Of a stretch of 64,000 bases of DNA, positions 12,664 through 24,690 are shown piece by piece. Every line of letters begins with the position of its first letter. The stretch's first letter is position 1. The translations under genes and the position numbers were made by a program. The stretch is from NCBI RefSeq assembly GCF_021130785.1, contig NC_060211.1, positions 24,909,001 through 24,973,000 of the forward strand, read 5' to 3'. Under the pieces are notes generated by a model. The model was not told the origin of the DNA, searched no databases, and was given only the letters and a program-made list of their open reading frames with translations. Source of the DNA: Homalodisca vitripennis. Taxonomy: Eukaryota > Arthropoda > Insecta > Hemiptera > Cicadellidae.

Positions 12664-14680
12664 TATTCACGCTCAAGGACATGTCTGCTTTCATCAGAAC
12701 AGTAGAATAACTGTGGATGTCTGCACTAATAGAAATATCAAGAATAAGCATGACAAAACGAAAAGCCATGTTTGTCAAGTGCAGGAACAATTTTAAAATA
12801 CTACTGCAATCATAACAAATGATAGTAGCATTAAGTGTAATTATGTATGCAAAAAGTTATCTTATTCAAAGGTGAGATTTTATTGGATATTGTTTTATCT
12901 TAATGGAGAAGTTTTGAGTTTAACATGATCAGAAGAGAGGAGTTATGTTTAAAACTTGTAGTATTTATTTTATGTTCTTGTGTTGCGTTTTATGTGTGTT
13001 GTGTTGTTATTTATGTTCATGCTGGAAATGACTCGTAGAGTTTTACGGTTATGGTAGGCATTCATGTTAGTTCACAGGTGCTCACCAGATTTCACACTCC
13101 ACGGTTCAAACATACAGGCTCATTCCAATGTGAATATACCTTCGAGGACGGAATTATCCTTTAATAACAATAGCTTACCCCAGGACTGTTCATGATGGCG
13201 TTTGAAATAGGTTGACAGAAGTAAGCCGAGGGTAGCATCTATTACCAATTCACACCACACTAGAGTCAAGCACAGTTTATTAGTAAAACAACACTTGCAC
13301 CCGAAAGTACCCATTTCACTACCCCAAACATGTTTCCTGAAAATATTATAGGAACAGTAGATTTGAGATATTTACATTAGTTGTATACTTGGCATGGATG
13401 TTTTTTTCTTAAATTATATACAATACCATTTAATAAACAGTTGTACTATTAATAATATAGACTTAACTTTAAAAGCTATATACTAAAAAAAAATCAAAAT
13501 ATCCGATTAATTAAGTTTAATGCTTAAGGCAGTGGTGTTTTTGGGAGGGAGGAGGGGAAAAAATCTTGGGGTAAGGTCGTTTCAGTGTAGCTGGCATAAA
13601 TATTCAATAAAGGAAATTAAATCAAGATATGAGAATATATTCTAATGACCATAGGTATGGTATTATGGTATCTTTTAATACAGCAATTAAAAATTGGATG
13701 TGTATGAGATTTATTTTATGCAGCGTTACATGCAAACCACGATTCATTAACATTCAGCCTTTAGTAGCAGATACTAGTACACACTATGTGTCACAAAACA
13801 AGGCAGAAATAAAACGATATTTGATTTTGAGGTACGTTAATATAGTACACAGTATGTGTTATTACAAAAAGGACAAATATAACGATATGTGACTCTGTGG
13901 TACGTTACAATAGTACAAAAACACTCTAAAGATATAAACATATAACTTGGTCAGTTCCGTAAGCTATAAAACAACAAACAACTTCGCCAAATCTGAAAAG
14001 TTCAGAAGTTGTAACCTGCCCCGAAGTTCAGGCCAAGTTTAAATGAAGTCGTTTGAATGTACTTTGTCAATAGTTCTGACCTTTTCGTCAGGGAACATTC
14101 CTTTGCATTACTAACCACGAAGACCTTTTCTGAATTCATTATCAAGGCTCAATAAATCTTTCAATAAGTTTGTTTGGTTACAACTGACATAAAATTCGTC
14201 ACCAGCACATAGTCTATACGAAGTACTTTGAAAGAAGCCTAGATGTTTGCTAATATATGTATATTGGGAATTATATCACATGATTTTCAATAATAAATGA
14301 ACTATTTCTATTCAAATCTAATAATAAGCAAATATATTATGTTGAAACATTAGCTAATTCCGAGACGCTTAATTCAAACGTGACTTGATCCTAATGAAAA
14401 TATTCAAACTTTTAAGGACAGAATAACATGAAAGTTCATTAATTCCATAATTTAGGGAAATATGCTTGATTTCAATCAATATACGTTTTTATTCAGATAC
14501 AGTTAAATAAACTGTACTCGCTCTTTTGCATCAAGATTAGTTGATTACATTTTTAACGAGCAAAAGTTTTTTGTTTAATATAGAGCAAAATAGTGCTTTA
14601 GTGCTATGCAGTATTATGAAATGGTTGTGCATTACTTTAAAGGTTTTCAAACTTATCGTGAAGTACTTATGAAAAAAAGT
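12664..14680. other. Intergenic between satellites A and B
   Basis: No gene seen. About 13765-13915 holds two imperfect copies of a unit of about 75 bp (shared pieces GTACACA.TATGTGT and GGTACGTTA.), which explains the 87-codon frame at 13629-13892. The minus-strand frame at 13120-13314 is not recognisable. Confidence 0.55.
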
Positions 14681-15670
14681 ACTTACCAACAGACGGACCT
14701 ACCAACGGATAACCGATTAGACGAATGGACTGATCAAAGGATATTCTGTATAGACAAACGTACTAAGCAACGGATAACCGGTTAGACGGATGGACTGATC
14801 AAAGAATATTATGTATAGACAAACGTACTAAGCAACGGATAACCGGTTAGACGGATGGACTGATCAAAGGATATTCTGTATAGACAATCGTACTAAGCAA
14901 CGGATAACCGGTTAGACGGATGGACTGATCAAAGGATATTATGTATAGACAAACGTACTAAGCAACGGATAACCGGTTAGACGGATGGACTGATCAAAGA
15001 ATATTATGTATAGACAAACGTACTAAGCAACGGATAACCGGTTAGACGGATGGACTGATCAAAGGATATTATATGGAAAAAAATTTACTAAGCAACGGAT
15101 AACCGGTTAGACGGATGGACTGATCAAAGGATATTATGTATAGACAAACGTACTAAGCAACGGATAACCGGTTAGACGGATGGACTGATCAAAGGATATT
15201 CTGTATAGACAAACGTACTAAGCAACGGATAACCGGTTAGACGGATGGACTGATCAAAGGATATTCTGTATAGACAAACGTACTAAGCAACGGATAACCG
15301 GTTAGACGGATGGACTGATCAAAGGATATTATGTATAGACAATGTACTAAGCAACGGATAACCGGTTAGACGGATGGACTGATCAAAGGATATTCTGTAT
15401 AGACAAACGTACTAAGCAACGGATAACCGGTTAGACGGATGGACTGATCAAAGGATATTCTGTATAGACAAACGTACTAAGCAACGGATAACCGGTTAGA
15501 CGGATGGACTGATCAAAGGATATTATGGAAAAAAATGTACTAAGCAACGGATAACCGGTTAGACGGATGGACTGATCAAAGGATATTCTGTATAGACAAA
15601 CGTACTAAGCAACGGATATACTCTATTGACGGACGGACTGACCAACGGATATACTGTATAGATATGTGGA
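14681..15670. repeat. Satellite B: 65-bp tandem array
   Basis: About 14 copies of a 65-bp unit containing CGGATAACCGGTTAGACGG and GGACTGATCAAAGGATATT, with diverged half-units at both ends. The unit is itself an old dimer: CAAAGGATATTCTGTATAGAC and CAACGGATAACCGGTTAGAC align as two related halves of about 32 bp. Copies differ by single bases (CTG/ATG in GATATT.TGTATAG) and two copies carry a GGAAAAAAAT variant (near 15075 and 15530). Confidence 0.95.
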
Positions 15671-16428
15671 CTGATCTGCTTTTATGGTTTTTTTTTAACT
15701 TTAGAGCTATTAAACAAGTCCTAGTTATTTTATAATGCTTTTGAACTATATTAAATACATGATTCACCGAGATTGAAGTAGCTAGCAAGTATTGTCTAAT
15801 TTGAAAGCTACAACTTCAAATGTTTACTGACACGTGTTTCGCCCAATAACTGCAAAAGTGAAACAATATCCTGGATGGAGAATAAAAGCTAGCAGATTTT
15901 CTGTATTCCCGGAATATAAGTTCGGGCCAGGACATGTCTCCTGCGAGGTATCCATTTATTACCCGCTGTATGTTTTGTGTCAGCATAAGCCGCCCTCACT
16001 GAACTCTATGAGTGATGGATTGAACTAAGAGCTCGAGGCAACATTGAGAGAGAAAACCTTTCTTCACCCCCCCCCCCCATTCGCTTAGTGTATTTTGGAA
16101 ACATTCCCTTCAGAAAAACACAGTCTTTATAACTCTCTGCTTGAGTGCAATTTAGAAATAATCGATTGAAAGCTTTATTATCACTCTTTTCTTTCTGGCA
16201 AACAGTCTCTGACACTTTCGTGTATATTACACTTCTATGTAGTTAATAATAAAATTGTAGTTGGCAATTGCTCAATTAATACTCCCTTCTTTAAATACAA
16301 GATTTATGCTTGAAAAAATAAATAATTTATTTTTTAATATTGTACGTGTTAAGCTATTCAATATTATGTGAAACAAGTGGATTTTTCTGTTAATATCGGT
16401 GTCAAAGACAATGCAAATATATTAAATC
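15671..16428. other. Intergenic, no gene seen
   Basis: Includes a C13 homopolymer near 16067 and a less AT-rich stretch at 15830-16030. Short frames on both strands do not resemble known proteins. Confidence 0.55.
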
Positions 16429-16508
16429 TAAATAACTAAATTAAATAATTAAATAACTAAATTAAATCTTAAATAACTAAATTAAATCTTAAATAACTAA
16501 ATCTAATA
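16429..16508. repeat. Short tandem repeat, unit about 20 bp
   Basis: About four imperfect copies of AAATAACTAAATTAAATCTT. Confidence 0.75.
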
Positions 16509-16892
16509 ACGAAATACTTTTTTATTTTTTCTCAATAAAACGAATATTATTTTGATTAAATAATTCAAATGAAACAAAGTTCGCAATTTTAGACTTTTGA
16601 AATAGAGGTAATATGAAAGTTCTAACAAAACTTAACATTAAAAAAAATTAACTGTTAAAAATAAAATATGGACTAGTATTAAAAAAAAACACGTGATTCT
16701 ATATAGAACATACTACACGTGTTTCTCTTTCGGTTAAGAAAAGGATTGAAAATCAGTGTGTATCAATTTAATTTTAAAATTGTGTCTCAAGAAGTCTCTG
16801 GGATGTTGTATTGAACAATGAATAAGTTAGACTGTTAGGACATTTGAATTATCCTGCTTATATTATATAGTTTTCAACTTTTTCGCTTTATA

Positions 16893-17268
16893 CAGTGTGG
16901 TTTGAAAATATGGATACACTCGGTTTAGTTTTTGATGGATAAAGATTGAGGGATGGAAGTTTCATTTTTCTATCTTTGTCCATTGAATGTTGAACATGAT
17001 AGAACCCATTAATGCTTTAAACTTAATTTCAATGAGCTGCCATTTTGTACTGAGTTGGAATAGAATGCTCTAATTTTCCATTTAACCCATCTACACTTAC
17101 AAGTTTTTAAGCCGCTCCCTCAAAATCCCATTTTGAAGAAATGGGCAAAGTTGTAACGGTGACTAAAACGTTCACTTCTATTTCCTAGAAAGGTGTCCCG
17201 TGTACCATCCCTCCATCTTTATCCATAAAAAACTAAACAGAGTGTATCCATACTTTTAACTCACATTG
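16893..17268. mobile_element. Mariner-like MITE with TA target duplication
   Basis: A 376-bp non-coding element with terminal inverted repeats of about 65 bp (CAGTGTGGTTTGAAAATATG at the left; its right partner reads CAATGTGAGTTAAAAGTATG in reverse complement). The TIRs continue through GGATACACTC.GTTTAGTTTT and GATGGATAAAGAT.GAGGGAT. TA dinucleotides flank both ends (16891-16892 and 17269-17270), the duplication made by the Tc1/mariner superfamily. There is no transposase frame. A fragment of the same family lies at 62683-62822. Confidence 0.85.
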
Positions 17269-17270
17269 TA

Positions 17271-19982
17271 TAATACTCACTCGGTAATTTTATTGTTTTT
17301 TAGTAAGAAGGACGATTTATTGTTAATTTAAAGATATTATCAGGGGTGTTCCATTACACAAGAAAATAATTAATTAGCTCTGTTAAATTCTGTATAATTT
17401 AAATGTCATGACATCTCGCCCACATGCTGTTCTGGCACACTTTGATAATTGAATTGAAAAGACTATAAAAATCCCTAAAACATTACATTTTAATCCAGAT
17501 TACTGCATTCACTTGCAACAACATGATAATCAGCTTAATCTATTTATGTCGAAAACCTTAACATTTTCTACACTAAATCTATTTTGGAATTTGAATACAT
17601 TAAGACGCTTTGCAGAAATTGTATTGGACTCGTGCGTGGCGGCAGATTTCCAAGAACCCACCGCGAACTTTCCTCTTGGTCAACATCTGTACTGTACTAA
17701 TATAAACCGCTACCAATGTTCTGATTTTTAATATTCTACTACGTTTAAATTTCATTTGTTTCAAACGGATACCAAGTAAACGTGTAAATGCTGGAAAACG
17801 AGCACGTCTACTAGCATGTATAATTTTAAAATTTTATTTTAACGAAATAAGTGTTATTCGTATAACTTTCCAAAGAGTATAACGGAGTTAATATAATCCA
17901 CTAATAATGCACTTTGATCAGATAAAAGTAGTAGTAACAGATGCTGTATGAAAGCACTGTGTAACGATATTCTTGTGCTTTTAATTTTTATATTGTGACA
18001 ACCTTAGATGTGCTCTTTCTAGTAGTTAATTATTTTACCGCCATATTCATCTCTATTTCACGGTAAAATATATACTTTACCGTGTTTCGTTGTTAACTTG
18101 TATAAAATTTTGATCCCGAAGAAATACATTTCAGCATGAAGCATTTGTGGCATTATTGAGCACATCTTAAGATACTTCCAGCACTTGTTTTAAGTATAAT
18201 ATGTGTCCAACAGGACAGCCCCCCCTCTCACCGACCACTTCTAGCACAGCAGATGCCAAAATTGTACTAATGGCGTTTCGAAGAGCAGCCCTTTTGACGC
18301 TCCAGGCGCTACTTTAAGGCTTAGTCAACACAGTCACCGCAGTTTTAGGCCTAATGCTGTTTTCATTCGGTTAAGCCGCTTGTTTGCGTTACATTTCACT
18401 TTGTTTACGCTCAGCTCGCAGCTACTCCTTCCTGTAAACTGCTCTGCCGGTAGACGTACACAACAATACGTGTTATGTGTTTTGACGTGCTTTATAAGTA
18501 CATACACTTTTCGTAAATATATGGTGTGTTTTAACAATTGAAAACCAAAATAACAGCAGCTCTCTAAGAAATGTGTTGCGTCTGAAAATCACATAAGGAA
18601 AATAAACGAAAAATTAGTAAAAGTCAGTATATCAGTAAAATAATCAGTAAAAATAGACGTATACAGTATTTTTTGTTTCGAATTAACAAAAATTATAATA
18701 AAAATTATATAATTATATTTTAATATATAAATAAAAATGCTTATGTAAGACATAAAATACAAAAGTCATGCTGCATAAAAACGTTAATTACAATTGTTTA
18801 AAATATCAATACATTTTAATTGTACATTTACAATATTAAAATATTAAACACTATGACCTCTTTAATGTACTATTAAACTATCAACACTGACGTCAACTTC
18901 CACTTATGAATCAGTCTTTTATCTTCGGCTTCAAACAATCTTAAGATGTGAAACACACTGAACAAAAGCAACGTGCCTGTATAAGTTGTTTAATTTTTAT
19001 GTTTGATATACAGCCTAAATATTTTTGGGCATTGATCTATACCAGAGACTGCTACTATAGTCCTGTGCAAAGAGTTTTAAAAAGCCTTGTATTCTAATTG
19101 TACAGGCCTGTAATTATAATGGTAAAGTCGGTGTGACGCCACTGCGCGTAGGGGCGCATGATGATCGCTTTAGCAAGGTAACATTTAAAAATGACAAGTG
19201 TACATGTGTATTTGCCTCAAATAAATATACTTATATTTACTTAAAGGAATACTAATTGTGATGATATTTTAAGCCCGGTTCTACATAGACAAGCCTATCA
19301 TTAAAAGAATACTTTAATTGTTGAACTATGCCATCAAGAGGTTCGTACAGAGCTAGAAGTTTGAAGTTTTGAAAGAATCTAGAAGGAGGAAGATCGGTAG
19401 GATTTAAAAAGTATATTGCATCGATAAAAACATCAGAAATCAACGGCTCTGGGAATTGAGATTAAATAAAGTTTCGACCAAATTCCTAATTACGAGAAAT
19501 CCCTGTTACATCTGATTCTGCAAGAGGAAAGCAAGAATGCCTAGAAGCAGGAAATATCTGCAGGAATGCCTACCACAGTATGCACGACGCGAGAGAAATT
19601 TTGTGCCATTCATAATAGTGAACTTAAAAAGTCAAATTAAACTGCGTAAAAGATAAGTATAATAATAAGTTACCACTGAGTAAAAAAATTCTAAAATCCA
19701 GGCAGAACGCGTTGCGTAAGTGCTACACATAGGATGAAAGTGAGTAACGCATCAAGAGGGGGCTGTTGGAATGTGTTGATTTGCTGATCACCCCCTATAA
19801 TTGGCCCTTTCAATTAGTACTATTGTTATTTGACTGTTGGTTTACAACTGTTCGTGTAACCTTGTTGTAAATAATTGATAAATTTTCGCTAGCGTAATAC
19901 AAAACAGCAAAAATGTGGCAGTTTCAACAGCATGATTAAAAACTTGCTAACATCAATACCACCATCACCATCGTCATCATGA
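17271..19982. other. Intergenic, no confident gene
   Basis: Contains a relatively GC-rich block at about 18215-18440. The minus-strand frame at 19252-19443 vaguely resembles transposase-derived proteins but is not assignable. No other features seen. Confidence 0.5.
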
Positions 19983-20260
19983 TTTAAAATATTCCTGGCA
20001 ACACAGATATTATTTTACGTACTACGATCGCTGTACGCAGATATATGTTTGTGCAGAATTAAATCATTCATAGGTGCGAGCTTGGGAATAAAAATTAGAA
20101 ATAAGAATGAGGGAACAATTGTTCCAAAGCATCACCATGAATTCTTTAAGAAAACAACCACATATTCTGGGCCAAAATATTTTAATGCTCTACCAGACTA
20201 TATAAAACTACTGAAACCCTTTTAATATTATCAAAAGACAATAATTTATCTCATGCACAG
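19983..20260 (+). pseudogene. Relic of a non-LTR retrotransposon reverse transcriptase (C-terminal end)
   Basis: An open frame of 80 codons without a start runs to a stop at 20223. Its last 45 residues match the conserved tail of CR1/Jockey-type LINE ORF2: an IRNKNEGTIVPKH block, then FFKKTTTYSGPKYFNALPDY and IK. Removing one T from the TTTT at 20220-20223 would continue the usual pattern, so the stop is a one-base frameshift, real or sequencing. Upstream residues are low in information. This is a 5'-truncated, dead copy. The family assignment rests on the well-known motif order (TRNK, Y.G...FN.LP..IK) recognised by eye. Confidence 0.7.
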
Positions 20261-21165
20261 AGTATGTTATACCTTGGAAGAATTCTTGGAATGCTTATCT
20301 TTGACGGTGTAAGTTTATAAATAGTATTTTTCAATAGACATGTTATTGTGAATTTTTGAGATGTGATTAAATTTGAAACGGCATTTATAAATAATATAAT
20401 ATGTAATATAGTTTTTATAAATATACGTACACGATTATGACAATGTTCCATGCAGTTTTGTATTGTTAATGAACAATACAAAATTTTATTTTATTTTAAT
20501 ACATAATTTTCAAACCATTGAATGTCTAAGTGAGTATTTTTTAAAAGAATATTGGCCATTTTAATTTAACTTTAAATATGTAGATGATATGTACAAAGCT
20601 TTAAGTCACGGTTTCAATTATTATTCGGAAGTTGCTTACAATATTACTATTTAATTTAATATAATTTGGCAATTGCTATACAATGATTAAATGTAAAAAT
20701 GTGCGATTGTGTTAGCTTTTGTGATCAAATCAATAGGTTTAAATGACTAACACAAACATACAAAGATTAACAAATATTAATTTGAGATTTGAAGTATTCA
20801 TTGAATATTGAAAATGTCACAAATTCCGAGAGTTATTACAGGGGGAATATTTTCTGGTCTCTGAGAAAAGCCAGAAATCATTGGAAAATCAGACAGTTTA
20901 TGTATTAAATAAAAAGTAGGTTACGTACAACAATGAAGAAGTACACCGCACCACGTATCGCGTATCATACTTAGCTCTGATTAGGTACAAACTCTGAGAT
21001 ATATAATTCATTTACCTCCCGAGAGACCCTGTGGAAAGATAGAGAGACGGATAATCTTAAAGCAATTTTTGTAACCCCTCCGGTAGGCAAAATAGAGTCA
21101 GTTTACTGAATCATAGGCTTTAATGACACTACCAGTTTTCAATCATAGTTACCCATAAGACCAAT
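20261..21165. other. Intergenic, no gene seen
   Basis: AT-rich; may include the 3' UTR of the LINE relic at its left edge. Only short chance frames. Confidence 0.55.
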
Positions 21166-21395
21166 GTAAAAATATTCACTAACGCTCAGACAAATCCTAT
21201 ATAGTGACGTGCACCATCATCGAACTCAGTGTTGCTAATACATCAATGAAGCTTCATGCAAAGTTTCAAGTCCATAGGTCGATTATGTTTTGAGACATTG
21301 TGTGGACAGACAGACACATAGACAGACAGACACACACAAAAAAATTTTACAGCTCCAAAAGTGTTAGACTTCGCTAAAGCTCAACTAATAATGCA
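21166..21395 (-). repeat. Dispersed repeat (GAGCTTTAGCGAAG family), copy 1
   Basis: The reverse complement begins with TTGAGCTTTAGCGAAGTCTA, passes a purine/pyrimidine (GT)n and (CTGT)n stretch, then GACTTGAAACTTTGCATG, and ends with GAGCGTTAGTGAATATTTTT followed by a GGTCTTATGGGTAAC string. The same ordered blocks recur at 30746-31000 and 58683-58910 on the plus strand. Non-coding; transposition mechanism not evident. Confidence 0.75.
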
Positions 21396-22178
21396 GAAAT
21401 TACGCTAATGATTGATAATATGCATATATGTAGTAGGGTATAACATGAGATCGCGTATATTCTCTCCTTACGATCAATTCCAAGGGCGGATATCCCTTGA
21501 GACGCTTAATTAGTTTATTGTCCAATTCGCTTGCCATGCCTAGGAATATCCCACAGGAATTGCGAGTACATCATTCTGATATTGCTTAACTGTTGTACTG
21601 TTACATGTATATTCAAATTTAAGATTTTGATTGAGATTCTTCATTGAATTCAACGGTAAGATGTAAGAGAGAAGGGAATGTCTAACTCTATAATCCGGAA
21701 TTATAGAAATTGTTCAATTAAAGTAATTGTTTTAATTCAATAGGCAAATTTTTGAACATAATTTGTTTACTCCCTTGAAAACTCTTATATACAGAATCAA
21801 TGAATATCAATAAAGATTTACAAATAGTTTAGTCTTCTTAATTTGTATTTTTATGATTCTTCTGAGAACAGACAGGTACTTCTACTAGACAATACTACAA
21901 ATTCCATCTTTTCCTTAATTGATTTGTGGTTAGAAATATTGTCATGATGTTTAATTCACTTTCACATCCGGTATGTAAAAGATTATAACTTGAAAGAAAA
22001 TAAATCAAAACAATATTGTCGTGCCTGGATTGAAAAATCAATAAAGAGGACACTGCTTCACAGTTATAGAAACCAAATAAGGTCAAGATGATTTCTAATC
22101 TTATTAGTCAAACATGGCTAAAGAAATAGAAATGTAATGGAAAAAGAATATAGTGATGTGGACTAAATAATATACATT
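21396..22178. other. Intergenic, no gene seen
   Basis: AT-rich, only short chance frames. Confidence 0.55.
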
Positions 22179-22330
22179 TCTTTGTTTAAAGTTTTGTTTT
22201 TGACGATAGAAGGATTGTGAAGGAAACAGGATTTTCCGGAGATTTACCAGCGTTCAGTGATACAACACAACCAGTAGCACTTCGTTTCAAGATTTGCAAT
22301 CTGATCTCTTCTTCAGGTAAATAAAAAATG
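22179..22330 (-). mobile_element. Dispersed hairpin-bearing unit, truncated copy
   Basis: Matches the outer part of the foldback at 60661-61493, including the one-sided tail (TCTTTGTTT then GACGAT.GAAGGATTG) that precedes TGAAGGAAACAGGATTTTCC. The copy stops at about 22325, just after the CTGAAGA-hairpin-GAAAC motif (minus strand, 22284-22316). The constant end is the tail and the variable end is the other one, as in retroelements truncated during reverse transcription. No coding capacity. Confidence 0.75.
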
Positions 22331-23955
22331 ACTAAAGTAATATAGGTTGTTGACTAAATTTTGGAAAACACATACTCCAAATATGTATTGTATTTTAATT
22401 ATTAGTGTTGGTTAATATTTAATTTAAATGATTTTAGGATTTTTAAATGATTTTATTTTAATTACATAGGGTATTACTCAATTTGTTCCCTATTTAAATT
22501 AGTTATGTCTGTACAAAAACTAATATTATGAAGTTATGAAATGCATTTATTACTTCTGTACAGTAATTATAATTTATTACATATTAAAACCCATTAAATA
22601 ATTATATAAAGAGTGTAACTGTAAAAGTTAAACTTGCAATTATTTGTAGTGGAAATATAAATTTCCAATTGCAGACTAATATTCCCGTCATTCAGTGGAT
22701 AATTGATTGCTTAATAGAACAAAACAGCCACAATATTGCCGGGGTATATAGCGATAATATTGCTAGAAAGTCGGACACGCATCGCATTGAATATTTATTA
22801 TCTGGTTAATGAAATAACCTGACCGGTTTAATTAAATTCTTTACCCACCACTCTCACAAACAACTAATTTAATTAACAGTCTCGGCCTCCATCTAGATAC
22901 AGTGCATTCTTCGCTTCGAATTTCACACCGTTTGGATTTTTAAGCGCAAACTGTAATTATAGTACTATCTCCTCGTCCAAGTTATAATCAGATTTCGTCT
23001 AAAGTAATCATGGTACAACAAAAGTATTTTTAACAATATAACTTGATATAAAATAAAATACTAGTTAACACTGAGGAATATACGACCGAAATAAAGTAAA
23101 ACGTAACAATTTTGAATAGGTATGTATTTATTTGAACAATATCTAATATAGACAGGTCAAGACGGTACGTAGGAAATTCCATGTACTCAATAGCCGAGGT
23201 CATAAGGAAAAGTGGATAGAAATGAAGCAGTATTATAAGTGCGTTGGGAACATTTCTGTCTGGTTAAATGTATTTACTTTTCTAGAAATAGTCAAAATAA
23301 AGAATGTTGACCTTAGTCAGATCGCATAAAAGCGAAAGTAGACATCTTCCGCGGCATTTCTAAACGTCAAATGTAAGACCTGGTTTTTATTTCGGTAAAA
23401 TGGCTAAAACACGAAGATTAAAGTTCAAGATATTAAATTTGGGGATAAAGAGAAAAGATTGTTACTCAAATAAACTATTATTTGAATAAACTATAATAAA
23501 CAATTATGTGTTTATAAATAGCCTACTTCACTTATTAAAGAAACAATTTTAGAAAACTTCACGATTGCTTTGATGATACGTTTTTCTATACGTAATAATA
23601 GGGCAACTTAAAGTCACAAAAAATATTTTACTTCAGTGTCTGTGAAGGGCAGGCAAAATGTTTTAATATTGTGTCAAGTATAGATAAATATATTTTACGC
23701 AATTCTCAATTTACTCTGACCAAGTCGTACTTTTACAAAGGAAAATTGTGTAATAAAACATCGTCTGCCATAACATTACATGAAAGTAGACGCCTCACCT
23801 AGAATAACAATAACCTCATCTAATAATATTAAAACTAAAACTATAACAAATTATACATGTAAATCCAGTATAAGTGATCTGAATTATAAAAAAAAAAAAA
23901 AATAGATTTTTCATTTAAATGGCGTTTCCAAAGTTCTTTGTAGATGTTCAGGATA
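22331..23955. other. Intergenic, no gene seen
   Basis: AT-rich DNA with a poly-A tract near 23888-23902. No recognisable reading frame. Confidence 0.55.
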
Positions 23956-24401
23956 TTACATCCAGGTATATAAAGGTTTCACGAACAAGTGCCACTGTTT
24001 TACTTTGATTGCAGACACTACACAATCTGCAGTAATATACGATCGTGTAACTAGAATAGCCTCACTATACTGTGACAAAGCGAAGAAGTGAAAGTTGTGA
24101 CGGATATAAAGTTTGCAAAAGGTATCACAAATAAATGCTACTGTTTTACTATGATTGCAGATAATACATAATTTGAAGTAATATACTATTGTGGAACACG
24201 TATAACCTCAATATACTGTGGCAAAGTGAAGAAGTGAAAATTGTTACAGATATAAAGTTTGTAAAAGATTTCTCAAACAAGTGCCACTGTGTTACTTTGA
24301 TTGCAGATACTACACAATATGTAGTAAGATACGATTGTGTAACTAGACTAGCCTCACTGTACTGTGGCAAAGCGAAGAAGTGAAAGTTGCGACGGATATA
24401 C
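23956..24401. repeat. 146-bp tandem repeat, three copies
   Basis: Three diverged copies of a 146-bp unit in exact register: TGATTGCAGA begins at 24006, 24152 and 24298. Each unit also carries ACAA.TGC.ACTGT, the stretch TATACTGTGGCAAAG and GAAGAAGTGAAA. The 64-codon frame at 24189-24383 lies inside the third copy and is not conserved in the others because 146 is not a multiple of three. Confidence 0.85.
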
Positions 24402-24690
24402 TGCACGAAGAACCCTACAAACACCACCAGATGATCGCGTTATCGTTGTTGTTGATAAGGGATTATATGGATAAGTGGGGCACGCGTCTGGCTTCCTCGG
24501 CATATCTGATACTGTCACGACAGGGATGTTTGTAGTGTAGCATAGCAAGGTTACATGTAAACAAGACAATGTGTGCCGCTCAGGAAAATACCCTTAGAGA
24601 ACTGTAAAACGTATATTTTATAAGTTTAATTTGGACATAACTTATTCGTGGTGTTCAAGTTTTTTCATGTGAAGGTTTGATGTTATTTCT

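Noticed and set aside
13120..13314. Minus-strand 64-codon frame
   Set aside because: Protein-like composition but no recognisable family or splice context.
19252..19443. Minus-strand 63-codon frame with a faint transposase-like feel
   Set aside because: Similarity is too vague to name a family.
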